Assembly (NCBI GenBank): GCA_031472005.1
Contig: PZJY01000012.1
Coordinates: 992,001 to 1,056,000, forward strand
Source: Tetracladium setigerum
Lineage: Eukaryota; Ascomycota; Leotiomycetes; Helotiales
Length of the DNA: 64,000 nt
Reading direction: 5' to 3'
The notes under the pieces are model-generated. The model was not told the origin of the DNA, did no database searches, and saw nothing but the letters and a program-made list of their open reading frames with translations. The position numbers and the translations under genes are program-made. How positions within the stretch are numbered: position 1 is the first letter of the stretch; every line of letters starts with the position of its first letter. Positions 34,840 through 45,728 of this stretch are shown piece by piece.

Positions 34840-36668
34840 TCAGTCCTCGATGGACTCCGCTTTCAAGTCGACATGCTTGAATTGCCTGGCTGGAATCTTG
34901 CGATGAAACAACAAATCCAACTCTTCATATGTGCGGTTCTTCGTTTCTGGCAGACGGAAGAAAGCCCAAACTAACATCAAGGCAGTAAAGACGGCAGCAG
35001 GGAATGCTGCCTTTCCCCCAAGGTTACCAGCTGTTGGATTCAGCATGTATGGCGACACAATAAGATTAACGACCTGGACGAAATAGGCTGCATTGCGTGC
35101 CAAAGAGATAGTCTTGATGCGAAGTCGACTTGCCGACACCTCGGTAGCCACAGAAAACGGCACAGGACCAATGGTCAGACCATACACGGCAAACCAAGAC
35201 AGAAGTAAACACGACTGTGCCCACCTTCGAGCGGCAGTGTTGGGGGCAAAATCGATCAGAGCAATTGTCCATGGAATGGGCAACATGACACAGAGACCAA
35301 CAACATACATCGAACGTCGGCCATGGCGGGCTGATACGAACCACGAGGAGACAGTTCCGAGAAATGCCACTGAGAAGGTTCCCAACGACATCTTGAAGGA
35401 ATCCGCTGGAGACAAGCCGGCACGCGTAAAGAAGTAGATGATATAACTCTGAATCACAAAGCCAACCAAAGTTTGGCCTGCCCAACAAACACAGGCAATC
35501 TCTGTGCGCCTCAGATTGTCGCCTCGGAAACACTCAATGTACTTAGTGCCGATGTTCATATCTTTCTCGGTTTGGATCGTTTGCTCAATCATTGCGAGGA
35601 ATTGTCTGCTTGACTCGGCTACTGATAGATTGTCGACTTCGCTCACACTCATGAGGCGCTCGAGTGTAGCCTGAGCTTCTGCAGACCGGCCTTTACGGAC
35701 AAGCCACCAAGGAGAACTATAGAAGAATGAGGCATTAGCATTTGTCTTCCTTGCCTCTGGAATAATGTAATTCAAAAATGGGAAAGGCTGGAAATGAGAA
35801 GACGTTCCAAAACCACTTACTCAGGTGCCCAGAACATGATAATTGTGAGTGGAACGGGCCACATCCATTGTAATGCGAAGGGAATGCGATACCCCCACTC
35901 GGTCTTATTTGGGAGTAAACCGTTGAGTACACCTGAGCCGATCATGCGGCCCATTACCCAGCAGAGGTTGACGTATGTAGTCAGATAACCTCTCAGTGCC
36001 AGAGGAACAATCTCAGCTGCATACGCAGGAGTAGCAGCAGCGAAAATACCCCATGGGAGACCTTCGGGAATAGTTAGCAACCGTTTTCAAGATACTCAAA
36101 AGAAGTGGAGTTCAGCTTTTGAGGCTATGCCACTGAAAGAGCAGAGGCTCAGAGGCGTATTCTGTCACATACCGCATAAAATTTCTCCAACCAAGAGAAC
36201 CTCGACAGTTGGGGCAAAAAACGTGATAAAGATAGTGCCGATGAGGACAAGGTATGCTGCAATCATGACCTTTTTGTGCCCATAACGCTCTGCGAAGTAA
36301 CCGTTTGCAAATACTCCAATAATCAAGCCAATATTTGGACCAAGTTTGAGTGCGACCTGCCATTCTGAAGGGATTGACCATGAGCCGTTTCGCAGCTGAA
36401 CTCCGTACTTCTGTTGAAAGGTTGGGTATGCGAAAAATCCTCCAACAATGGTGATATCATAACTTTCCATGATCGTCGCCATCGAAGCAATCACTGACCA
36501 CATAACAGCCTTTTTGTACTTCTGCATTGCTTGAAGGAAGGAGAGCTTATGCTCAACCTCGGCAGCAGCGAGGACGTCGAGTTGTCGTTGGGTGTCTTTG
36601 CCAAGGGACTCCTTCTCGCTGATGCCCTTGACATCCTGCGATGTTTGGAATTCCTTGACGTCCGCCAT
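34840..36668 (-). CDS. MFS sugar transporter, alpha-glucoside permease type
   Basis: Plasma-membrane proton symporter for sugars. The exons on the minus strand are 36668-36173, 36061-35821 and 35716-34840; phases agree and give 537 residues. About twelve hydrophobic segments are present. Family motifs are GYFAERYGHKKVMIAAY (loop 2-3), then ILCGLPWGIF formed across intron 1, then VPLALRGYLTTYVNLCWVMG, and the C-terminal RLPETKNRTYEELDLLFHRK. These place it with the maltose/alpha-glucoside permeases rather than hexose carriers. It is transcribed divergently from the Zn2Cys6 regulator and lies in tandem with the sulfatase, so its substrate may be a sulfated or otherwise modified sugar; that is inference. 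Confidence 0.94.
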
Positions 36669-37350
36669 GTTGTTGGCAAAGAAATGAATTTGAACAGTAA
36701 CAAGAAAGAACGGGCCAATTGAGGTCGCTAAATTGAAATAATGCGACTACAAACTTGATTGACTTGAAACAACGAACTCTGAGTGGGAATATATTCTGCG
36801 AGGAAGGAAACTGTCTCTATTTATTATTCGCGTCCGACGAGGAGGTTCGCGATTGAGGGACACTCATCCAGTTACCGCCACCATCACTGGTATGATGTTG
36901 TATACAGAACTGCAAATTTTGATTGCAATACAACCAAACTGGTAAGATGCTCGGGGAGAACTTATATCACGACGACTTTTGGACCGAAGACGTGATCGCG
37001 TTGCTCTCCGAAGAATTGTAGCATCGGAGTCTCCACACTGCAGGGGCGCGCGCCCGTTTCTCCACGCAAAACTGATTTCCCCGAGTCAGCATCCTCAATC
37101 CCTCAATCACTCAATTGAGAAACGCCATATCAGTGCGCTTCAACGGCATGGCAAACCATCGAATCGGGGTACTTCAACCCAGACCATGCTGTCGAATGCT
37201 TGGAACCAATTCACTTCGAAGTACCCGTTTGTAGTCCCAACAATGGCGTAAAGCAGATATTCAAACCTCATCTCCCCGAGCGCGTTTGCTCCCCGACAAC
37301 TCTCCTCAATCGACGGCTGTGTAGTATCATTGATCAATCTCATCCGAGCA
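36669..37350. promoter_or_regulatory. Divergent promoter between MFS permease and Zn2Cys6 regulator
   Basis: 682 bases shared by the two genes. At its centre is a perfect six-base inverted repeat, CTCCGA (37006-37011) and TCGGAG (37024-37029), that is CCG-N14-CGG, a triplet arrangement of the type bound by dimeric Zn2Cys6 proteins. A GCGCGCGC-type GC patch follows at about 37045-37055. Confidence 0.5.
37006..37029. promoter_or_regulatory. CCG-N14-CGG inverted repeat, candidate Zn2Cys6 binding site
   Basis: Six-base perfect arms carry the CCG and CGG triplets. It lies about 338 bases from the permease ATG and 322 from the regulator ATG. It fits the expected site of the adjacent regulator; binding is untested. 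Confidence 0.4.
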
Positions 37351-40203
37351 ATGAGCTTGCGACATGAGCAAGAGTCACTAGATCGCCACAATCAAACCCA
37401 GATAACAAGTTCAACCACGACTGCTGGAGCTCGACGTCAGCCACCGCTCGATGGCCCAACGACCTCCAAGCCATACAAGCGTCCGAAACTCAAGCTGGCT
37501 TGTCAACAATGTCGGGATCGTAAAGTTCGCTGCGATGGTGGCCGACCTCTCTGCGGCGCATGTGCTCGGAAAGGATACGGAGTAGATAAATGTGTGTTCG
37601 TGGAGGTTGAGGTCCTCACGCGTCGTGAGTGAGTCTTTCTGATCCACGTGACTGCGCCATGATACACTTGGGTTATTTTTCTGATTTTAGTTGTTCCATA
37701 GTTTATCGCAATCCTACAGCGAGAAGGCGACAAAGGTGCTGAGAAATCGAGATCATGATGCTGCTATTTCAAACTCGTCGTCCTTCTCTGCACCCGGATT
37801 GCAACAACAGTCTGGGGCCTCTTCCCATGATGGATTTCTTCACCCCCGTCCTGAGGGCCCTCAAAACGCTGGTCCGGTGGTTAGACCAGCTAAATCACCA
37901 TTTGAGCATTCTGTAGTCGGTCAAAGAACAGAAATCTCGGGCTCAGATACAAGTCAGCTGGGCTGGAGCAACACTTCGCCATCGGCTGAGAATAACCCCC
38001 GCATGGCCACATCTTCGCACCAGAATGGGTCTTCGTCCGTCAATTCTCCCATTCTAGGCAGATCAAGTGCTGTGGGTTTCATGAAGGAATTGTACCAGAC
38101 ACTAGAGCAAAACACACCATCGACAAACACGCCGTCATCCGATGGTCATGGACTGGGGAACCACACTTTCTCAGAAGACAGCTTATGGTTCACAGAAATA
38201 GGAACCCCTGCTATTTGGCGACAGTCCGCCCTGAGTGGTGAGTATCAAGTGCCAACGAGGCCGCTCGCTGACCTTCTTCTCTCAAAATACTTCGAGATTT
38301 CGCATTGGGAACTGCCAATTTTTCAGAGGCCATTATTCCTTCAGCAGTCAGTAAAATCTCCCTCCCTCTCGCCCCCTCTAAGACGCATTTCCGTTGTGTT
38401 TTTTGCAAAGGAAACTAATTGACATGATATAGTTTTGAGTTATTGTACACGTCAAATCTTCATTCCAGTGGACAGTTGGAATTGCCTGATTTACTACGCA
38501 CAGACAAAGATCGCTCTTCTCGGCTATTTCACTGTTCTCTGAATATAATTTTTGCCATTGGCATGGAGTATGTCATAGAAGACCGCAAGGAAGCTGCTTT
38601 GATAGAGCTACAAGAGAATTTCTTCGCCCGGGCTGATAGAATACTCAGTATGGAGGCATTTTCGAAGCCGTCTCTCCAGCTCGTGCAAGCATTCATCCTG
38701 ATGACACGCTATCTTCAGCGTAAAGGACTCTCGGAAAGATGCTGGACAGTCGTTGGCATGGCAATACGTGCAGCACAGGCACTTGGATTACAAGCCAAGA
38801 ACTCTGTTGAAAGTCAAGCGCAAAGGGAAGAGAGAATCAGAACATGGTGGGCCTGTGCCAGTTTAGACAGGTGAGATAATTTTGCGGTTTGAGTCTCTTA
38901 GCTAAATTAACGGCTAACATATGACCGTACGTGACAGGGTGCAGAGTATGACCTATGGTAGACAAATGACGTTAAACCCAACAGCCTCATATGCTCTGCC
39001 GCAAATGATTGACGATGAATACTTGACGGTCAATCCCCTTGAGCCAGACAGCCAACAACCTGAAGGGACTCCAGCTAAGGTCGCTTTCTTTGTGTTTGCT
39101 ATCAAGCTTTCGGAAACTACCGTGGAACTCGCGTCGTATGTAGCCTTTGCACTGTGTAGTTTTCTTTACTGACATTCTTGTTTTTTTTCAGTCAATTCCA
39201 ATCCAACGCACATCTTGAAAATAGAATGCGTGGAAGCGACCATGGCAGGCTCCTGGAGGCTGACACCAAGCTAAACCTACTCGAGCAAAGTCTTCCTGTG
39301 TATTTATCTGGTCAGGATCCAAGCTTAGAAGGAAATGAATTCTTTGCGCGCCAAGCTTCTTTGATGCGGTGCCGGTATGTGTCCCTTTGTACTGAGGTTA
39401 CCGCCATGGATCTATTCTTACTGATTCTTCACGTACTTGGCAGACTTCTCTACTCACGAATCAAACTTTTTCAACGCACCCTAATGAGTTATACGCTTCA
39501 AACGAACAAACAAGAACGGACGCCCAAAACAATTCTTGAGCAGCATTTTATCAAAGGATGCGTACTCTCTTCGCTGACAGCCGTTAGAGAACTCCTGGTT
39601 CTGATCACGGCAAGGCTTGGCAGCAGTTTCCTACCACCGCCATGGTACACAACGTTTTGTGCGTAAATTCTCACCATGATCAAGATAATTTCTGACCGCG
39701 TATCTTAGATCTCTACACCTCTGGAACAATTCTTATCCAGCTTTGTCGTGTTCCAATTCTGTATAATGCTTTGGACCTTGACACCCAAAACATTTTAGAG
39801 CCAACCTGGGAGCAGTGTGTCGAGGGTTTAAGAGCTTATGGCGATCTTGGGGTTGTTTTTGCACAAGATTGCATTGACACAATGGATAGAGTAAGATTAC
39901 AGTCAGCCAACGGAGAAAACACATCTGGGCAGCAAGGTAGGTTCCAAATGCATCCAATTTCCCAAGCATGTTCCTAACCATGTTCAAGGCCATGTATCCT
40001 CCGAAACTCAAAAAAGCCCACCGCAGATATCCCATGATCAACACAACCCATTTCTGTATGGTATGGAAGTAGAGCAATATTCATCGTCAGGCACTGGACA
40101 GAATGAAGATACAGGACTGAACGATTTTTGGTGGGCAAATTCGAATAGCCTTCCTGGACTCGAACAGTTCGACATGAATAATCAAAACTACGACTTTGGA
40201 TAG
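37351..40203 (+). CDS. Zn2Cys6 transcription factor next to sugar permease
   Basis: The exons are 37351-37628, 37702-38346, 38433-38870, 38938-39135, 39192-39374, 39444-39658, 39709-39936 and 39989-40203. All phases agree and give 799 residues. The binuclear zinc cluster is at residues 51-81 (Cys51, 54, 61, 68, 71, 81), preceded by basic KRPKLKLA. A Ser-rich linker follows. The middle homology region (fungal_trans) is seen as RTWWACASLDRVQSMTYGR, joined across intron 3. The C-terminal 70 residues are acidic and aromatic (NDFWWAN, NYDFG), typical of an activation domain. Its divergent placement against the permease, with a CCG-N14-CGG palindrome between, suggests it regulates that gene and perhaps the sulfatase. 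Confidence 0.93.
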
Positions 40204-41509
40204 CCCCTATGAGGGCATGTAACATCAGATCTATTACCAGCGAGACCTTTCAGCGATTTTATGAGAATTTCTCCATCTTACTACAACCACCTCTGGTGTA
40301 AGTGTTCCACGTGATCAACCCCACTCGATGGCCACAGATACTCACACACAAACAAAGAGAATCAAATATCAGACTGGCGACTGTTCAGCCGCCTTAGTGG
40401 TTCTGGATGTGTAAGCCGGCCTACTTTATTTATCAAGCCGCATTCAAGCCAAGACTTCCCAAAGACCATCGAATGGACGAACAAAGCACCGTTGTCTTTG
40501 GGGGCGTTGGGAAGGTTGGTAGAATGTGACATGTTCTTTTTTCTTCGAAATTGTCCAATTGAAAACAACTCTTTAAAAATGGTAGGAAACTGCAGGCTAT
40601 CCCTTACCTAATGGAGATGCCTGCTTGTCTCGTGGTCTCAAAGCCAATAACACTTCAGATTCCGGTGTTGGTGTTGGTAAGAGTGAAAGTGCAACTTCAC
40701 CGCTCAATGAACACAATTCGTTGTCGTTTTAATTGTCGCCATGGACTTCCAGCTCTTCCTTCAACATGCGATACAAGGCTCGGTAACCTAGATTTTATTT
40801 TATTTATTTTTTCAAGCACTTCAGATTAATCATCACATTCACTTGGACACATGTGAGTGGACCGATCGACGGGACAGAACCGTTGGTGATTTACACCCAA
40901 GCTAGCGCAAATGCAAGCCGATACTCGTACCTTAAGAGCTCAGCCACGCCAATGCTTCGACGAAGAACTTAGAAGTTCCAGAAGCAAAGAAGCACAGAAG
41001 TTCGAGGGCATCAGAGATCGAGGGATTCTGTTGTATGTACAATACAGTATTTACAATGATTATTACATGGAACGATTGAGCAAAGGCCTTCGCAAAGCTT
41101 CGTGAACAAAGGCTTGAGGATTTATGGTCTACGGATCAATCGACAAATTATATTGTTGATTGGTGGTTGGCAGAAACCCATTCGTTTTCAGGCATGTTTT
41201 GAAGGAGGTGGGTGGGTTGTGTAATCACTAGCGTCCTTTTGGCTTGGCTGAGGTGAAGGAGACATCAGCTGGGCGTGACTGAGTCTCGATGGGTGCCCAT
41301 CCCTTGTTCCAACAAATACTCCCAAAAATCCCCAAAAGGGACCCCGAGACCAGTTGACCTCTCACTAACTCTCGAGTCTCTTACTTGTACGACAACGTCT
41401 CTCGCCTATTATTTTAATTGAAAAAAAAAAAGACGGTCCCGTTCAGACGGTCCTGTTCAACCACGTCCTTCGATTGCTGACGACAACACCAAAGTTACAC
41501 ATACTCAAA
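40204..41509. other. 1.3 kb spacer between two regulators
   Basis: No supported gene. It holds the 3' flank of the Zn2Cys6 gene and the promoter of the OrsD-like gene, which has a run of 11 A at about 41420. Confidence 0.5.
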
Positions 41510-43144
41510 ATGTCAGCCAGGCCAACGACAGTACCCGAAAAGCCTCTAAATGCTCCACCAGAGGCTCTCCTACAATATCTTGCTGCTTACAAAGTGGTTG
41601 TCTGTACATCTTGCAAATATGCCATTCAACCCAAAGCAGTAGCACGACACCTCAAAGAAATCCATCGGATTAAGCTCGCGGATCGACAACCCTACATGCA
41701 TCATGTGGATAAGTTCGAGCTTGCCGAGCATGAGATCGTAATGCAATACCAACCCAGCGACTTCCCTGTCCCATTGCTTCCTGTTCAAAACGGCTTAGAA
41801 TGCGCATTCGAAGACTGCACATATTTGTGCAAAACAGAGAAACGGATGAAAAATCACTGGCTCACAGTGCACGGGAGGCACGGAGTGGCGGCAAATGACT
41901 GGCAGACAGTCTCTCTTCAGACTTTCTTCAAGGGAAATCTGTTGCGGTATTTCACCAGCAAGCCAGCAGGAAGGTCTGCCGGAACTATGGTTCGAATTCC
42001 TGTGACTAATGAGTTGACAGTGAGTAACCGATGCCCTCTCTAGCATGCATCATTAACCAGAGATGCAGGAGAAAGTTCCAGACCCTGTACTTCCACCTCC
42101 TCCAAGAAATGTATCGTCGCCTATCGTTCTCGATGAATCCGACGACTTACTAATACAGCATTTTACCACTGTGACATGGAAAAGCCTTACTACAAATGAA
42201 AATATGCGAATAATGTGGCGCGATACCGTGCCAAAACTTGCGTACGAACATGAATTTCTCATGCACATTCTGCTAGCTTGTGCTGCATTTCACAAGGCCT
42301 ACCTGTTTCCTGAACAGGAAAAGGACTTGCTGCTCTGTGCCAGGATTCATCAAGGCCGATCAGTACCGCTCTTTCTCATGTCAGTCCCCAACCTGGACCT
42401 TCAGACGTGCGATGCGGTTCTCATCTTTGTTCGTCTCATTGGAATCATCGGTTTCGGTTTTGATGAGACCTTATTTAACATAGGGGAATTGGGGCCAACA
42501 GAGGCCCCGCTGCCAGATTGGATTTTCTTTATTCGCAGTAGTTGTAAGTGACCAATCTTGCGTAGCACCCTAATTTGAGACTTTTCCGACTGACTTATTA
42601 TACAGGTGAGATGTTCTGCGATGTCTGGCGTAACATTGGTTCTGGGCCCGTCAGATTCTTGGCTGAGTCCTGGGAACTGTTGGATGCCCTATCTCAAACC
42701 CCACATCCAGCACTGCTCGAGTATTTCATGACAATTCCTCCCAACGATGAGCCAGAAGCGGTACGAGCTTGTTACGATGAGGCTGCAATCTCACTAGCCA
42801 AGAACTTCTCCGTCCTCCCTTACCTGGATGACAGGATCACCACTTTGGAGGTGATTCGCTATTGGCCAATCAAGAATAGTCTCCAATTTGTCGAACTACT
42901 TGAGACATGGCACCCACCCTCCTTGGTTCTTCTAGCACACTACGCCATCGTGTTGCATCGGATGTCGGCGAGAACTTGGGCTCTCAAAGGCACTGCTGCA
43001 CATCTACTTGGCATAATCGTGCGCCGACTCGATGCTTCTTTGCATCAGTATATTGAGTGGCCACTGAAAGAGGTTGGACTTCCCGCCACTGTCGAACAAA
43101 TCACAGATGACCTTCAATTTGGATCTTTGGCTCTTGGCTTGTAA
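41510..43144 (+). CDS. OrsD-like C2H2 protein with fungal transcription-factor C-terminus
   Basis: The exons are 41510-42019, 42063-42543 and 42606-43144; phases agree and give 509 residues. The N-terminal part has two zinc-finger-like units: Cys32, Cys35, His47, His52 and Cys98, Cys103, His116, His121. The spacing and the surrounding CTSCKYAIQPKAVARHLKE match the region found in OrsD-type proteins of secondary-metabolite clusters (DUF3505). The rest, from about residue 185, is the alpha-helical C-terminal region of fungal Zn2Cys6 regulators of the sterol-uptake-control type, with HEFLMHILLACAAFHKAYL. No Zn2Cys6 cluster is present. DNA or RNA binding is likely through the C2H2 units; the role is probably regulation of a nearby, now mostly lost, gene cluster. 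Confidence 0.8.
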
Positions 43145-43359
43145 GGCTCGTGGAACCTGGGATCACCGTCAAATTGTTGCACGTGTCCGAAGGATTTCTT
43201 AATTGTATTTCATTGGGTACTTCAGGTCCGACAGTCCCTACACTTCACATTCATTACAAGTCAGGAATTTGCAGAGGAATCGAATGAAGAACGAGCCCTT
43301 TGTAAATTGATTTGGTCTAACAGAAATTTCTATTTCTAGCAGATACAAGTTCATTCAGG

Positions 43360-43833
43360 TCATTCCTTCGCCTCCAACGCCTCATCAGTAATCTTAACAG
43401 CCAGAGAACCAATCCCTACACTCGGGTCCAAAAGATCCAGCATACTGATGTTGATTCCAAGTGCTTGGTGGAACCAATTTCGCAACTCAGCCGCAATCAG
43501 ACTGTCTACTCCTTGATCTGCAACCGACTTGGCCGGATCCACGCTCTCTACATCAACAAACAACATTTCAGCCACTGTGTTTCTAATGGCATTCCTTGCC
43601 CTTTTTGGGTATTGATTTAGATTCCGGTCGAATGCTCGGTTGATTTCGCAAAGGCGGTGGGTAAGAAGTTTCCCGATAGCCCGATACTTTTGAATGTGAA
43701 ACCAGGCGATCATATGTGGACGGGTGCATTGAGTATGAGTGAGCCTTGGGTAAGGGAGGGGTGTAAATTCATCAATAAGTCTTGGATTTAGATGGATAGA
43801 GCGTGGGCGTGGCATGGAAGTAGATTTCGTCAA
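43360..43833 (-). pseudogene. Acyl-carrier-protein tail of a highly reducing polyketide synthase (remnant)
   Basis: On the minus strand the frame ends in an acyl-carrier-protein domain at about residues 80-157. It carries the phosphopantetheine site GVDSLIAAELRNW (Ser111) and the typical end SMLDLLDPSVGIGSLAVKI, ending in EALEAKE and a stop. This is the normal C-terminus of fungal highly reducing polyketide synthases, which are over 2000 residues long. Upstream only about 75 unrelated-looking residues are open and nothing resembling ketoreductase or enoylreductase domains is present as far as the dehydrogenase gene. There is no good ATG upstream (43833 is TTG; the first ATG is at 43815). It is best read as the 3' end of a deleted synthase gene; a free-standing carrier protein is less likely. 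Confidence 0.75.
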
Positions 43834-44753
43834 ACTGCATTTGATTTCACACTATGAGTTCTGTCAGATTTTGTTTCTCTCCTCCGCGAACGGCGATCAC
43901 TGCTAATTACACACTTTCTGGGTCATGGTACAAAATCCAGATCTTTTGCTGCACAGGATCTTGCGATATATCATTTGAGGTTGTTTGAAGAAAGAAAAGT
44001 AAATAATAATGTCACTTCGGTAGCGAAGGGGGGTGTACCTGGTACCTCCACGATCGGTCTTGGAATACTCAAATTAACGAGTTTACAACTGTAACATTGT
44101 ACCTCCCACTAAACTTTATCGGTTGAAGACTGTCAGCCGATATTTCTCGGTGCAGACAATTTCTACATCGGCCACAAGGTTGGGCGTGGGGAGGAGGTGG
44201 AAACAATGTACCTGCACCAGCCCGACCAATCAGAGGAGGGGACAGCACCGTCCAAACCCCTTTGTTTAGGCGAGACACGAGCCAATGAAAGCGCCTTCCG
44301 AGACGTCGGTGTTTACATTCAGATGTCACCGGTATTACCGCCCAAACGCTATCTAGGATGGTAATTGGTGCCTTGCAGATTCCTAATTGATATATGCAGT
44401 CAGTATATGGCACAGTCGTTCCTTCCGACAGTTAAGTTCAACGATAGACGGTCAAGTTCAATGATGATTGATGGTGAAGTTCTGAGTTCAAGGATGAAGT
44501 TGGCAGGTGAAGAAGTCGCTTCCTACCTGGTTGAATAACCTGGTCTTCACGTGCTTGATTGGCAATCAAACAAAAAACCTACAGGAGAGATATCGGTCAT
44601 TCATTTTATCCTTCAGCTTTGCGCGCAGCGGACCTAACGCGCTCCTTTGATCGCCTATTTCTCGTCTCTCAACTTCTGACTTTCGACTTCCAAATCTTTC
44701 TTCCTCCGACTTTCTTTACAACACCTCTACCATTCTCAATAACATCTTTGACA
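43834..44753. other. Spacer where the body of the polyketide synthase would be
   Basis: 920 bases with no recognisable synthase domain in any frame. The right end is the pyrimidine-rich promoter and leader of the dehydrogenase gene. Confidence 0.5.
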
Positions 44754-45728
44754 ATGTCGTACATAAAGACTGTTCTCATCACTGGTGGAACAGGTGGCCT
44801 AGGTCACCGTGCCGCTCTCATCATCGCCCAAAAGCATCCTGAGTATCAAGTCATCATCACCGGACGCAGCGACCCCGAATCCGCAGCCCAAAAGATCAAC
44901 ACCAAACTCAAGCAAAGCAATGTCTCCTTCCTCGCCCTCGATCTCTCCTCGACCACCAAAGTCCGAGCCTTCGCAGAATCCTGGGCTACGAAGAACTACC
45001 CTCCCATCATCTCCCTCGTCCTCAACGCAGGCACACAATTCGTCGGCCCCATGGCACTCAACGATGAGGGTTACGAAATGACGTTCATGGTCAACCACCT
45101 CGGCCACGCCTTGCTCTTCCATCTGCTCATATCCTCTCTCGCACCAGATGCAAGAATCGTCATAACCTCATCTGGAACCCACGACCCCACTCTCACTCAA
45201 AAGAACGGCCTCCCCGACGCTGTCTACATCACCGCTGAAGAGCTCGCTCACCCAAACCCAGCAACCGCTCATGCAGAGGGAATGCAACGCTACAACAGCA
45301 GCAAGCTCGTCAATATCCTCTGGGCATACGCACTCACTCGCCATCTCGCCGATAAGGAGGGAGAATTCAGCATTACCGTCAACACCTACAATCCCGGTCT
45401 CATGTTTGGCACTGGTCTGGGTCGCAATTGGAAGCCATTTGGGAGATTCATGTGGTTCCATGTTCTCCCACGACTCACACCGCTCGTCAAGTTGTTAATG
45501 CCGTATGTTCGCGGTGTGCAAGAGAGCAGTGCTGATCTGGCTTGGTTGGCAATCAGTCCTGAGGCTGCTGGCGTCACCGGCAAGTACTTTGATTACAAGA
45601 AGCCGGTCACTAGTAGCGCTGTCAGTTATGATGAAGCCAAGCAGGAGGATCTTTGGAAGTGGACTCTCAAGGTTGTTGGCGTTGCGGGAGATGGATTGGA
45701 GGGACTTCAGAGCTTGAGTCAAAAGTAA
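44754..45728 (+). CDS. Short-chain dehydrogenase/reductase
   Basis: NAD(P)-dependent oxidoreductase of the classical SDR fold, retinol-dehydrogenase-like. A single exon of 324 residues. The cofactor motif is TGGTGGLG (10-17), followed by NAG (91-93), a serine pair at 139-140 and the catalytic YNSSK (Tyr180, Lys184). The ATG at 44754 opens directly on the first beta strand (MSYIKTVLIT), which is why it is preferred to the upstream in-frame ATG at 44559. The substrate is unknown. Its position beside an OrsD-like regulator and a polyketide-synthase remnant would suit a tailoring enzyme, but SDRs are so common that this is weak evidence. Confidence 0.93.
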   Translation: MSYIKTVLITGGTGGLGHRAALIIAQKHPEYQVIITGRSDPESAAQKINTKLKQSNVSFLALDLSSTTKVRAFAESWATKNYPPIISLVLNAGTQFVGPMALNDEGYEMTFMVNHLGHALLFHLLISSLAPDARIVITSSGTHDPTLTQKNGLPDAVYITAEELAHPNPATAHAEGMQRYNSSKLVNILWAYALTRHLADKEGEFSITVNTYNPGLMFGTGLGRNWKPFGRFMWFHVLPRLTPLVKLLMPYVRGVQESSADLAWLAISPEAAGVTGKYFDYKKPVTSSAVSYDEAKQEDLWKWTLKVVGVAGDGLEGLQSLSQK

